Positions 1 to 8,732 of a stretch of 45,778 bases of DNA are shown piece after piece; within the stretch, counting starts at the first letter, position 1, and the number at the start of each line of letters is the position of its first letter. Position numbers and translations under genes: made by a program. This DNA is from Terriglobia bacterium (GTDB taxonomy: Bacteria; Acidobacteriota; Terriglobia; UBA7540). Under the pieces are notes generated by a model that did not search any database, was not told the origin of the DNA, and saw nothing but the letters and a program-made list of their open reading frames with translations. Where the stretch lies: contig JAIQEZ010000025.1 of the NCBI GenBank assembly GCA_020073545.1, positions 1 to 45,778 on the forward strand, in the 5' to 3' direction.

Positions 1-62
1 TCCCGACTTTGTCGGGACTCGCACACGGCGCTCGCTGCCTACTGCCTTCTGCTTACTGCCTC
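1..62 (-). repeat. dispersed intergenic repeat, copy 1
   Basis: Read on the minus strand, this stretch matches 6471-6532 on the plus strand with about 8 mismatches in 57 columns. It has short AGGCAG direct repeats, a central GCAGCGAGCG and a terminal hairpin, TCCCGAC-TTT-GTCGGGA, at 1-17. The second copy begins at the 3' end of a gene, so this one may mark the end of a gene left of the window. Function is unknown; it may be a REP-like element. Confidence 0.6.
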
Positions 63-202
63 CGTCCGGGGTCCAAGGGCGGGCACCCGATTCTTAGAAC
101 GGAACCCCAATTGTAAAGAATCAGCCAGGGAGGGAGACGAGCAAGGTGCGGCCTGGGTTGGCCCACAGGTGGTTGTTTAGTGACGTTTCGCGCAATACCT
201 TT

Positions 203-231
203 TTGACTTCTACTCCGCTCAGGGCTACCAT
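203..231 (+). promoter_or_regulatory. candidate sigma-70 promoter of the kinase gene
   Basis: TTGACT at 203-208 and TACCAT at 226-231 are separated by 17 bases. Transcription would start near 238, giving a leader of about 20 bases that contains the AAGGAG Shine-Dalgarno at 240-245. The -10 box is only a partial match. Nothing else is recognised between the edge repeat and this site. Confidence 0.35.
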
Positions 232-257
232 GGCTTTCGAAGGAGTGCCGGCTCTAG

Positions 258-1475
258 ATGATCGGAAAGACGCTGGCGCATTATGAGATTGGAGACCGTC
301 TGGGCGAAGGCGGCTCGGGCGTAGTCTATCGCGGGCGCGACCTGCGCCTGGAACGGGTGGTGGCGATCAAGGTTCTGGCTGACCAGCTTCGCGACGACGA
401 GCTGGCCTGGGCGCGCCTGCTGCGCGAAGCGCGCCTGGCCTCCCACCTGAACCATCCGCATATCGGCGCCATCTACGACCTGGGTGAAGAAGACGAGCGT
501 GCTTACATCGTGATGGAATACATCGAGGGCCTGCCGCTCTCAGACCTGATCCCCGAGGGCGGCCTGCCGCTCGAGCAGGTGCGGCGCTACGGCGCGCAGA
601 TCGCGGATGCGTTGGCTTACGCGCACGAGCGAGGGGTCATTCACGGAGATCTGAAGGGTTCTAACATCCTCGTTACTTCCGAAGGCCATATCAAGCTGCT
701 GGACTTTGGCCTGGGCCGGCGCATTCCGCGCAGGGGCATGCCGGAGGTCACGAGTTCGCGCCTGCCGCTGGCGGAGGCCGGCGCGACGGCGGGCACGTTG
801 CCTTACCTCGCCCCGGAAGTCTTGCGCGGCAACGCCACCAGCCTGCAGAGTGACGCGTGGGCGCTGGGCGTGCTGCTCTACCAAATGGCGACCGGAGAGT
901 TGCCCTTCCAGGGCGCGACCGCCTTCGAGCTATGCGTGGAGATCATGGTCGGCACGCCGCCCAGGCTGGCGCAGGTGGCGGAACCGCTGCAGTCCATCCT
1001 GCGGCGGTGCCTGGAGAAAGACCCCGCGGCGCGTTGCGCCCAAGTGCGCGAGGTGATGACCGCGCTGGCGAGTGGTGTGCCCGTGGCTGAGGCCCTCGCG
1101 CCGCCCCCGACCGCTTCCGTGGCGGTGACGCCCACGACGGCCAGCGCGCAGCCGGCCAAGGCCGCCACGCCCCGCAGCCGTCGCAAATGGTTCGCAGCGG
1201 GCGGAGCGGCCGCGCTCGTGGTGCTGCTCGCCGCCGTCTTGGCGTGGCACGGTGTTTTCTCGCACAACTTCCCTGCGAGGAGCCCAGAGTCCGAGGTTCA
1301 CAAAGCCTTCGGCACAGGCAACCCCGAGGTCAAGGTTTGGGTCAACACCCGCTCCAGGACCTACCATTGCCCCGGCACGACTTGGTATGGAAACACGCAG
1401 GAAGGCGAGTACATGACGCAGAAGGAAGCCCAGGACAAAGGCTACCGCCCCGCCGCCGACCGTGCGTGCCTGTGA
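258..1475 (+). CDS. membrane-anchored serine/threonine protein kinase
   Basis: This 405-residue protein is a Hanks-type kinase. The glycine loop GEGGSGVVY lies near residues 16-24, the ATP lysine in VAIKVL is K38, the catalytic loop HGDLKGSN has D131, DFG has D149 and an APE motif follows. The catalytic loop is HGD rather than HRD, so it is a non-RD kinase that may not need activation-loop phosphorylation. A proline/alanine linker leads to one transmembrane helix at about 310-333. An outer tail of about 65 residues carries a W/Y-rich motif (TYHCPGTTWYG, then EYMTQKEA and GYRPA) that resembles small sunset/Ada-like domains. The start ATG at 258 has AAGGAG 12 bases upstream, a long spacing. The likely role is phosphorylation of cytoplasmic Ser/Thr targets in response to an envelope signal; substrates are unknown. 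Confidence 0.93.
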   Translation: MIGKTLAHYEIGDRLGEGGSGVVYRGRDLRLERVVAIKVLADQLRDDELAWARLLREARLASHLNHPHIGAIYDLGEEDERAYIVMEYIEGLPLSDLIPEGGLPLEQVRRYGAQIADALAYAHERGVIHGDLKGSNILVTSEGHIKLLDFGLGRRIPRRGMPEVTSSRLPLAEAGATAGTLPYLAPEVLRGNATSLQSDAWALGVLLYQMATGELPFQGATAFELCVEIMVGTPPRLAQVAEPLQSILRRCLEKDPAARCAQVREVMTALASGVPVAEALAPPPTASVAVTPTTASAQPAKAATPRSRRKWFAAGGAAALVVLLAAVLAWHGVFSHNFPARSPESEVHKAFGTGNPEVKVWVNTRSRTYHCPGTTWYGNTQEGEYMTQKEAQDKGYRPAADRACL

Positions 1476-1531
1476 TAAGGATAATTGCCCTTCCGTTCAG
1501 CGGCGTTTCGGCCCAACGAGTGGGACCGGCG

Positions 1532-2020
1532 CTAGTTCCCCACCGCGATGTCAGTCGAGGAGGCCTGATTCGTGGCGTTTCCATGAATCACGCCGCTTTG
1601 GTCGGCGAAGTAGTGCATGTCGCCCGTCCGGCCGGGAGCAGAAGGATCGCCGTTCACGTCGTATCCATACCACTGGTTGCTGGCAGGATCAAAGTGCGTG
1701 GGGGCGTACAAGAAGCTGTAACCACTCTTATAGCCACTCGCCAAGACTTCGTCCAGCAGGCCGGCTGCGGTGGAAGTCGGTCCCTGACCGGCAGCGGTAG
1801 GTCCCAACGCCGAGAGAGTCGTCGAGAACCCAGGGCCAAACGTCGAGGAGTAACTCACCTCCGCGGTGGTAATCTGGCGGATACTCTGAATGGCCGAGGC
1901 CTGATTCGCGGCGATGCGACTGCGTATAAAGTTGGGGATAGCGATGGCAGCGATGATCAAGATAATAGCGACGACAATCAGCAGCTCAATAAGCGAGAAA
2001 CCCCGGTGGTCACGACGCAT
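1532..2020 (-). CDS. type IV pilin-like protein (prepilin, class III N-methylation signal)
   Basis: The 162-residue product starts with a short basic leader, MRRDHRG, then FSLIELLIVVAI. This is the prepilin peptidase site G/F with the invariant Glu at +5 and the long hydrophobic alpha-1 helix, followed by IPNFIRSRIAANQASAI. The rest fits a pilin or pseudopilin globular head. The start chosen is ATG at 2020, which has a GGGAGGA Shine-Dalgarno 9 bases upstream; an upstream in-frame start at 2050 would spoil the short leader. It would be inserted in the inner membrane and assembled into type IV pili or a type II secretion pseudopilus. No assembly genes are in the window, so which of the two is unknown. 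It is convergent with the kinase gene. Confidence 0.92.
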   Translation of the reverse strand: MRRDHRGFSLIELLIVVAIILIIAAIAIPNFIRSRIAANQASAIQSIRQITTAEVSYSSTFGPGFSTTLSALGPTAAGQGPTSTAAGLLDEVLASGYKSGYSFLYAPTHFDPASNQWYGYDVNGDPSAPGRTGDMHYFADQSGVIHGNATNQASSTDIAVGN

Positions 2021-2176
2021 GGCCTGTTGTCCTCCCCCCAACGAGCGCACCCTGGAACAGCTCAGGCATCTGAGGCATTGAATCCATGCTAATGGACGAG
2101 ATGCACGTCAGATACCAACCCGCAATCTCTGCCTCGCCCCTGGGCGTCTGAAAATAGAGAGGTTGTTCACCTCTGC

Positions 2177-2192
2177 TGCTCACATCTTGCCA
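2177..2192 (-). promoter_or_regulatory. possible sigma-54 promoter of the pilin gene
   Basis: On the minus strand, TGGCAAGATGTGAGCA has GG and GC dinucleotides exactly 10 bases apart, the -24/-12 spacing used by sigma-54. The inner TTGC is replaced by GAGC, so the match is partial. Pilin genes of several bacteria use sigma-54. The start would give a leader of about 145 bases. A palindrome, GACAA-AAA-TTGTC, lies just upstream at about 2221-2233. Between 2234 and 2398 nothing further is recognised. Confidence 0.25.
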
Positions 2193-2398
2193 CAGCCGGA
2201 CACAGAGTGGAACAGTATTTGACAAAAATTGTCGCAAGGACGGGCTTCTTGAGGTGTCAATCCTCCCAGAAAAACCGTGTCGTTCCGACCTAGCCCAGCG
2301 TGGTAGCCGCGAGGTAGCCTGTCGGGAGGTGGGTGCCATTCAAACCTCGACCCCCCGCGTGGCGCGCGCCCCGGCCCGTGGCTGGCGGAGACGAGGCG

Positions 2399-3574
2399 CT
2401 ACTGGGGAATTCCCACCTCTGCCCCGCGACGCTCCGCAGAGAGGTAAGCACTGTAAAGCACCGCAACCGTGTCGCGGGCGAGCGCGCCGCCGGAGAGGGG
2501 GGGGCGGTTGGCCGCGATGCTCTCCATGAAATCCTGGAACTCGTGCGGGTAACCATGCTGCCAGTCTTCATCCGGCGCCGGATGGCTCCATCCCTGTTTG
2601 GTGCCGATCTTTTCCGTCACATAAACGTCCTTCAGGATATCTTCGCGCGGGTTGTAAGTTTCGAGCGCACCCAGCGGATTCAGATTGCAGCGCGTGCGAT
2701 GATTGTTCGCGAAAACTTCTAGCCAGTTGTGCACACCCCCCAGGACAAGCTCCGAGGAAAAGACGTCGGCAACCGTGCCGTCGACAAACGTGATGTGCAC
2801 CTGGCAGTAATCTTCGATGTCGTGGTACGTGGTGCGCAGGAATCCCGAGTCGCGGAAGGTCCCGAGCCGCGTGATCTCATGCGTGCGCGCGGAAACGGCC
2901 GCCGGGCGTATGGCCTTGCGGTCACGTGCTTCGCCTTCCACACGCTTCAGGTGGAGCGCCGCGGTCAGTGGGTGGCAGCCTTTGCCCACCAGCGACCCGC
3001 CGCCGGAAAACTTCCAGATGCCGTAGTAGGGTGAGTGCGAGCCGCTGTGCGACTCATCCCCAATGATCCAGAGGATCTGCCCACCGCTCTTCGCCAGGAT
3101 CTCCCGCTCCTTGGCAATCGCCGGCGCATACACCCAGTTCTCGGCATAGCAGAGCTGCTTTCCTGCGGCGTCTGCCGCGCCCAGGATGCGGGCGCAGCTC
3201 GCCAGCGCTTCGCGCAGCATCACTTCCTTGCTGAAGGTGTTCCCGCGGAAATCCTCCGTCCCCGGCCCGTAATAGCCCGTGAACGGCTTCTCGATGAGCA
3301 CGTGCTTGCCGCGTTGGAAGGCTCGAACCGCCAGGGGCTCGTGGGTCGAGCCTGGCGTGCAGAGGTCCATGACATCCACCGCGTCGCACAACTCGTCAAA
3401 GGAGGTGAAGGCCTTCACGCCTCGCTCCCGCGCGAAGGCTTGGCGCGACTCTGCGGATTTCGCCGTCACGCCTACGACTTCCACCGGGACGCCGAAGACG
3501 CGCCGATACCCTTCCCAATGAAATCGCGCCGCAAAGCGTGCCCCCACGATTCCAACTTTGATTGCTTCTGCCAT
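2399..3574 (-). CDS. Gfo/Idh/MocA family NAD(P)-dependent oxidoreductase
   Basis: This 391-residue protein has an N-terminal Rossmann fold starting KVGIVGARFAARFH and the family EKPFTG motif, whose lysine contacts substrate. The C-terminal alpha/beta domain includes GGSLVGKGCHPLTAALH and HNWLEVFANN. The length is normal for the family, whose members oxidise or reduce sugars, inositols and other polyols with a bound nicotinamide cofactor. The start ATG at 3574 has AAGAGG 6 bases upstream, preferred over an upstream in-frame ATG at 3625. It is divergent from the isomerase-like gene at 3721, a pairing typical of polyol or sugar catabolism. No signal peptide is seen, so it is cytoplasmic. The substrate cannot be told from sequence. 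Confidence 0.9.
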   Translation of the reverse strand: MAEAIKVGIVGARFAARFHWEGYRRVFGVPVEVVGVTAKSAESRQAFARERGVKAFTSFDELCDAVDVMDLCTPGSTHEPLAVRAFQRGKHVLIEKPFTGYYGPGTEDFRGNTFSKEVMLREALASCARILGAADAAGKQLCYAENWVYAPAIAKEREILAKSGGQILWIIGDESHSGSHSPYYGIWKFSGGGSLVGKGCHPLTAALHLKRVEGEARDRKAIRPAAVSARTHEITRLGTFRDSGFLRTTYHDIEDYCQVHITFVDGTVADVFSSELVLGGVHNWLEVFANNHRTRCNLNPLGALETYNPREDILKDVYVTEKIGTKQGWSHPAPDEDWQHGYPHEFQDFMESIAANRPPLSGGALARDTVAVLYSAYLSAERRGAEVGIPQ

Positions 3575-3677
3575 CAGAGACCTCTTGGTGGGTCCTTGCC
3601 ATTCAGGACGTGTGCCCGAGTTCACCTTGACGCCGCCGGAAAGAGGGAGGATTCTATCACCGCGCTTCCGTCACGGA

Positions 3678-3691
3678 GCGAATCTATTCGC
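3678..3691. promoter_or_regulatory. 14-bp palindrome in a divergent promoter region
   Basis: GCGAAT-CT-ATTCGC is a perfect inverted repeat between the divergent oxidoreductase and isomerase-like genes. It lies 30 bases before the ATG at 3721, where a transcription factor could act. The regulator is unknown. Confidence 0.3.
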
Positions 3692-3720
3692 ACGAAGAGG
3701 ACTTTGCGGAGAGGGACCCC

Positions 3721-4674
3721 ATGGAGAAGAACTCTCGCCGGCAGTTTCTCAAGAAATCGGCCGTCCTGGCCGCAGGCGCGACCACGCTGGCGTGGCGGGG
3801 GAATCTCGGGTCCGCCACCGAGCCGCGTTTGACGTTCCCCACCCAGCCCCGCGCGCGCCTTGCCGTGGCCTCCTGGCCGTTCCGCATGTTCATCGAAGCT
3901 CCCACCAACAAGTGGGCCCGCGATCCCAAGTTGCCCGGAATGGACTTGACGGATTTTCCTGCCATGGTGGTGAAGCGCTTTGGCGTTCACAACATCGAGC
4001 CGCTGGACCAGCACTTCTCTTCGATTGACGCGGCTTACCTCAGAAAGCTCCGCGCGGCCGTGGAAAAGGCAGGTTGCCACGTGGTGGACATTCCTTGTGA
4101 TGTGCACGCCAGCTTCTACGACACCGACCCCGCTAAGCGCCGGGTGGCGGTTGAGAACGGCAAGAAGTGGGTGAATATCGCTCTGGAGCTTGGCGCGCCC
4201 AGCATTCGCGCTCACATCGATGGTCCCCCCAAGCTCACCCCCAACGTTGAGCGCACGGCGGAAAGTCTGAAGCAACTCGCCGAGTACGGCGCCGCGAAGA
4301 ATGTCATCGTCGCGCTCGAGAACGACGATAACCGCACCGAGGACCCCTTCTTCATCGTCGAGGTTCTCGAAAAGGTGAATAACCCTTACCTGTACGCGTT
4401 GCCGGATTTCTGCAATTCCATCATGACCCACGACCAGGAATTCAACGATCGCGCCATGGAAGTGATGTTCAAGCACGCTTACAGCATTGCCCACGTGAAG
4501 GATTCGGAAGGCGACGACGCAGGAAAGTTCCACACCGTGGATGTGGCGAAATGTTTCGAGATCGCCAAGGCGCAAGGCTACCGCGGGTACTTCTCGATGG
4601 AATGGGAGGGCAACGGCGAGCCCTACGCCGGCACGCAGCGCCTCATCGACGAGAGCCTGAAGTACCTCAGCTGA
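3721..4674 (+). CDS. Tat-exported sugar phosphate isomerase/epimerase-like TIM-barrel protein
   Basis: This 317-residue protein starts with a twin-arginine signal (SRRQFLKKSAVLAAGATTLAW). It continues as an AP-endonuclease-2/xylose-isomerase-like TIM barrel, with VASWPFRMF, IRAHIDG, VALENDDN, YALPDFCNS, IAHVKDSEGDD and GYFSMEWEG. The acidic and histidine residues in these strands fit a divalent-metal site. Proteins of this fold interconvert ketoses or 3-keto sugars, often beside Gfo/Idh/MocA oxidoreductases as here. The Tat signal suggests a folded, metal-loaded periplasmic enzyme. The start at 3721 has GGAGAGGG just upstream. The exact reaction is unknown. Confidence 0.87.
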   Translation: MEKNSRRQFLKKSAVLAAGATTLAWRGNLGSATEPRLTFPTQPRARLAVASWPFRMFIEAPTNKWARDPKLPGMDLTDFPAMVVKRFGVHNIEPLDQHFSSIDAAYLRKLRAAVEKAGCHVVDIPCDVHASFYDTDPAKRRVAVENGKKWVNIALELGAPSIRAHIDGPPKLTPNVERTAESLKQLAEYGAAKNVIVALENDDNRTEDPFFIVEVLEKVNNPYLYALPDFCNSIMTHDQEFNDRAMEVMFKHAYSIAHVKDSEGDDAGKFHTVDVAKCFEIAKAQGYRGYFSMEWEGNGEPYAGTQRLIDESLKYLS

Positions 4675-5050
4675 CTCGCCTCAGCCCGGATCATTCATGA
4701 GAGGCGGGCCGGCAACTCCTAATCCACAGCCTTCTCCAAAGGGAAAGTGTGGTCCCGCTCTGCGGGATCGGGTGAGGGGTCACGTCGCTCATCCCGGCCA
4801 CGGCAGGCCGACGGCAACCGTGGGCTTTTTCATATCGACGGCTCCTCGCCTTGATGTCATTCCCGCCCCGACGCAAGCGGGGCAGGCTCCGTTCCCCTCT
4901 TGTTTTCGACTCCCACCCGCAACGCCCTACCGAATTCTGGAAGTGTCAAGAACGGGGGTCTAGGAGTATGATATTTAGTGTGAGGTAACGTCCCGAGGAA
5001 TGCTTCTGGGGTGCAAACCGCGGCGGGCAACTCGGGTGAAAGAAGGAAAC
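4675..5050. other. intergenic stretch with small palindromes
   Basis: No gene is supported in these 376 bases. Short inverted repeats such as CCCGCTCTGCGGG (about 4755-4767) and a CCCCG...CGGGG-type repeat (about 4867-4885) are typical of the intergenic clutter in this window. A TATGAT box at 4967-4972 may be the -10 of the downstream NYN gene, but no convincing -35 is seen. Confidence 0.4.
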
Positions 5051-6478
5051 GTGGTTGAAGAAAGACTGAAGTTAGCGGTTTTCATCGACTTTGACAACAT
5101 TCAGATCGGCGTCAAGGAGACGCTGGGGAAAGACTTTGACGTCTCGATCGTTCTTGAGGCGCTGAAAGAGCGCGGTGAGGTGGTCAGCAAGATTGCCTAC
5201 GGCGACTGGCCGCGCGCCGGCGAATACAGCCGCCTGATGACCCAACACGCCGTCCAGATGGTGCAGCGCAGCGTGACACCGCGTGGCGACAAGAACGGCG
5301 CGGACATTAATTTGGCGCTCGACGCGCTGGAAATGGCATTCACGCGGGACCACATTAACACCTTCGTGATTGTCGGTGGCGACAGCGACTTCATCGCTCT
5401 GGTCGAGAAGCTGAAGCAGTACGGCAAACGCGTGTTCGTGGTCGGCGGGCGCCAGTTTACGAGCGGCATTCTGCAGCGGAACTGCCACGAGTTCATTTCC
5501 TATGAGAACCTGCTCAAGACCGGCGGCGACGGCTCCCGCACCGCGCGCTCGCAGCGTGCGGCAGCAAAAAGCGCAGAAAGCCGCCCGCTTTCCAAGGCGA
5601 TGCCGAATATCCGCCGCGTGCTGGAGATTCTAGCCGAACGCGAAGTTGCCCCTCAACTCGGCCTGTTGAAAAGCACGCTGCTGCAACTCGATCCCACGTT
5701 CAGCGAGCGCGACTTCGGCGCCGGCTCCTTTCTGGAATTCATTCAGAAACTTCGCAAGGCGGGACTGGTGGAGATGCGCCGCACGGAGCGCGGCTACCTG
5801 GTCGAAGCCCTGGACATGGAGGGAGCCCGTGAAGTCTCTCCTGAGCCCGTGGAGGCTGCGGCGGAATCCGAGCCGGCGGCAGAAGCTCCGGCCAGGAAGA
5901 CTCAGGCGGCTTCGAGCGCCCCGCCCGCGATCACGACCGCGAGCCTGGAAGAGTCCCTGGCCCTGCTGCGGCAAGCGCTGCCCAGCCATTTTGAAAAGAC
6001 GCCGAGCCGCCCGCTCTACCTGCGCCAGATTCGACAGGTTTTGCGCGCCGCCGGCGGCTCCATCGACGACCGGTCAGGTTTTCGCGGCCTGCTCGATCTT
6101 CTCCACCAGGCGCAACGCGAAGGCTGGCTGCGCCTGCATCGCGATCGCAAGGGTGTGTGGCGCGCCTTCCCACCCGCCGCTCCCCTGCTGGCACCTACCG
6201 CTCCGACCCAGGCGGCCGAGGCGTCACCAGGCCGCGAGCTGGAACTCCTGCCCGTCGAGACCGACGTGAACTGGGAGGCCGCAGAGCAAGCAGGGGAAAC
6301 AGGGGAACGAGAAGAGACGCCGGTGGCCGCCACGGGCGGGGAAGCTGCTGCCGCTGAGACCGCTCCGCAGCGCAAGCCGCGCAGGGTGCGCACTGCCAAA
6401 GCGGGGACGAAGAGCGGAACGCGAAGGACCTCCACACGCCGCAAAACGAAAGAACCGGCGGAAGACAATAAGCAGTAA
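5051..6478 (+). CDS. NYN domain (LabA-like PIN fold) protein with two OST-HTH/LOTUS domains
   Basis: The 475-residue product opens with RLKLAVFIDFDN, the first acidic motif of the NYN ribonuclease fold. GADINLALDALEMA and VIVGGDSDF follow, so the acidic residues expected for metal-dependent RNA cleavage are present. Two winged-helix OST-HTH/LOTUS-like segments follow at about 190-255 (ending VEMRRTERGYLVEAL) and 305-375 (ending LHRDRKGVWRAFPP). An acidic/alanine linker and a strongly basic tail (KPRRVRTAKAGTKSG) complete it. This is a plausible RNA-binding nuclease; bacterial LOTUS domains bind RNA, including G-rich RNA. The start chosen is GTG at 5051, preceded by AGAAGG, because homology begins there; an in-frame ATG at 5000 is the alternative. 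It has no operon partner. Confidence 0.88.
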   Translation: MVEERLKLAVFIDFDNIQIGVKETLGKDFDVSIVLEALKERGEVVSKIAYGDWPRAGEYSRLMTQHAVQMVQRSVTPRGDKNGADINLALDALEMAFTRDHINTFVIVGGDSDFIALVEKLKQYGKRVFVVGGRQFTSGILQRNCHEFISYENLLKTGGDGSRTARSQRAAAKSAESRPLSKAMPNIRRVLEILAEREVAPQLGLLKSTLLQLDPTFSERDFGAGSFLEFIQKLRKAGLVEMRRTERGYLVEALDMEGAREVSPEPVEAAAESEPAAEAPARKTQAASSAPPAITTASLEESLALLRQALPSHFEKTPSRPLYLRQIRQVLRAAGGSIDDRSGFRGLLDLLHQAQREGWLRLHRDRKGVWRAFPPAAPLLAPTAPTQAAEASPGRELELLPVETDVNWEAAEQAGETGEREETPVAATGGEAAAAETAPQRKPRRVRTAKAGTKSGTRRTSTRRKTKEPAEDNKQ

Positions 6479-6532
6479 GCACTAGGCAGGAGGCAGCGAG
6501 CGTCCTTTGCGAGTGCCGACGAAGTCGGGATA
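6471..6532 (+). repeat. dispersed intergenic repeat, copy 2
   Basis: This copy overlaps the stop codon of the NYN gene and matches 1-62 in inverted orientation: AGTAAGCA, AGGCAG units, GCAGCGAGCG, TGCGAGT and a weak CCGAC...GTCGG hairpin. It is followed by GTGATC/GGTGATCGGGTCA-like short repeats to about 6590. Up to the fucosidase stop at 6641 nothing else is recognised. Confidence 0.6.
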
Positions 6533-6640
6533 GGCAGCGACAAGAATCGGGTGATCCGGTGATCGGGTCATTGGGTCGTTCAAAAGCACCGACTTCGGAT
6601 CTCGGACTCTGTTGCTTGCCCGCGACACCTGGCATCCGTT

Positions 6641-7984
<1,344 letters not shown>

Positions 7985-8157
7985 GTCGATTGCTCCTTGG
8001 CGGGTTGCTGAGGATTGCCCTTTACGTGTCATTCTGAGCCCATTCGATGTCATCCTGATCCCGCCTTGCGGGAGAAGGATCTTTGTCATTTCGCCTAGCC
8101 TAAGCTGCGCGAAGCACCCTAGCATTGCTTAGCAGGTTGCTGAAAAGCGCTCCCATG

Positions 8158-8190
8158 CTGTCATTCTGAGCGAAGCGAAGAATCTCGCCC
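8158..8190 (+). repeat. GTCATTCTGAGCGAAGCGAAGAATC-type intergenic repeat
   Basis: The start TGTCATTCTGAG and the internal GCGAAGCGAAGAATC unit form a short phrase that recurs between genes in several soil bacterial genomes. A related GTCATTCTGAG fragment lies at about 8027. Function is unknown. The remainder of 7985-8272 holds only similar fragments, including a CCCGCCTTGCGGG hairpin near 8062. Confidence 0.4.
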
Positions 8191-8272
8191 TGTGCACTTC
8201 CAAGAAATTACGAGGTTCTTCGTCGCCAGCAGCCCTTCAGGATGAGAGCCTCATGGGTCCGCTAGCAATCTG

Positions 8273-8485
8273 TCAAATCACCCGCACGCCTGCACCGTGG
8301 ATTTTACTGCTTTTAAGGCTTTGTAAAGCGCGATTCGCCTCGGCGAAAGGAAGGGTTTCGGCTTCCGAGTGCGCGGGGATCTCCACGGCGAGACGGAGCA
8401 GGGTCCGCGCATCCTCCCGCGTGCTGTATGCCACGCTGTGGACAATGCGCGCGTGCGAGAGGAGTTGATTATCGGTTGTGTCCTA
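8273..8485 (-). pseudogene. remnant of a zinc-type alcohol dehydrogenase (C-terminal end)
   Basis: The frame that ends at the TGA at 8273-8275 reads LLSHARIVHSVAYSTREDA, then LLRLAVEIPAHSEAETLPF and AEANRALQSLKSSKIHGAGV. This resembles the last ~65 residues of medium-chain zinc alcohol dehydrogenases, including the conserved EANxAL...KxxxxxGAxV ending. No start codon or upstream domain remains: an in-frame TAG stands at about 8483, followed by a palindromic element at 8510-8638. It is best read as the 3' relic of a deleted gene. Confidence 0.6.
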
Positions 8486-8509
8486 ATATGGTGGAGTGAA
8501 TTCCAGAAA

Positions 8510-8638
8510 GGGGGTCGGACCTTCAGGTCCGACAATAGCCAAGACTTCACAGGGGGCCTTTAGGCCCTGAAGCCTCCGGGGCTTGAAGCCCCCGACGGCG
8601 TGCGGCCCGATCCTGTCGGAGCTAAGGCTCCGACCCCC
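8510..8638. repeat. REPIN-like palindromic element with four hairpins
   Basis: The element is bounded by 10-bp terminal inverted repeats, GGGGGTCGGA (8510-8519) and TCCGACCCCC (8629-8638). Inside are four perfect hairpins: GTCGGACCT-TC-AGGTCCGAC (8514-8533), GGGCCT-TT-AGGCCC (8554-8567), GGGGCTT-G-AAGCCCC (8578-8592) and GTCGGAGC-TAAG-GCTCCGAC (8615-8634). No coding frame is supported. Paired REP sequences of this kind are normally mobilised by a RAYT transposase in trans; none is in the window. Confidence 0.65.
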
Positions 8639-8732
8639 CGCACAACTCCCTGAGGCGCAGCTTTTCAAACGAGGACACTACCTGATTATCCATCGCTTGC
8701 TTCGCTGCGAACCTTCGAGGAATAATGGGCCG

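Noticed and set aside
8510-8640. Repeated hairpins considered as a CRISPR array
   Set aside because: The units differ in sequence and length, there are no uniform repeats and spacers, and no cas gene is present.
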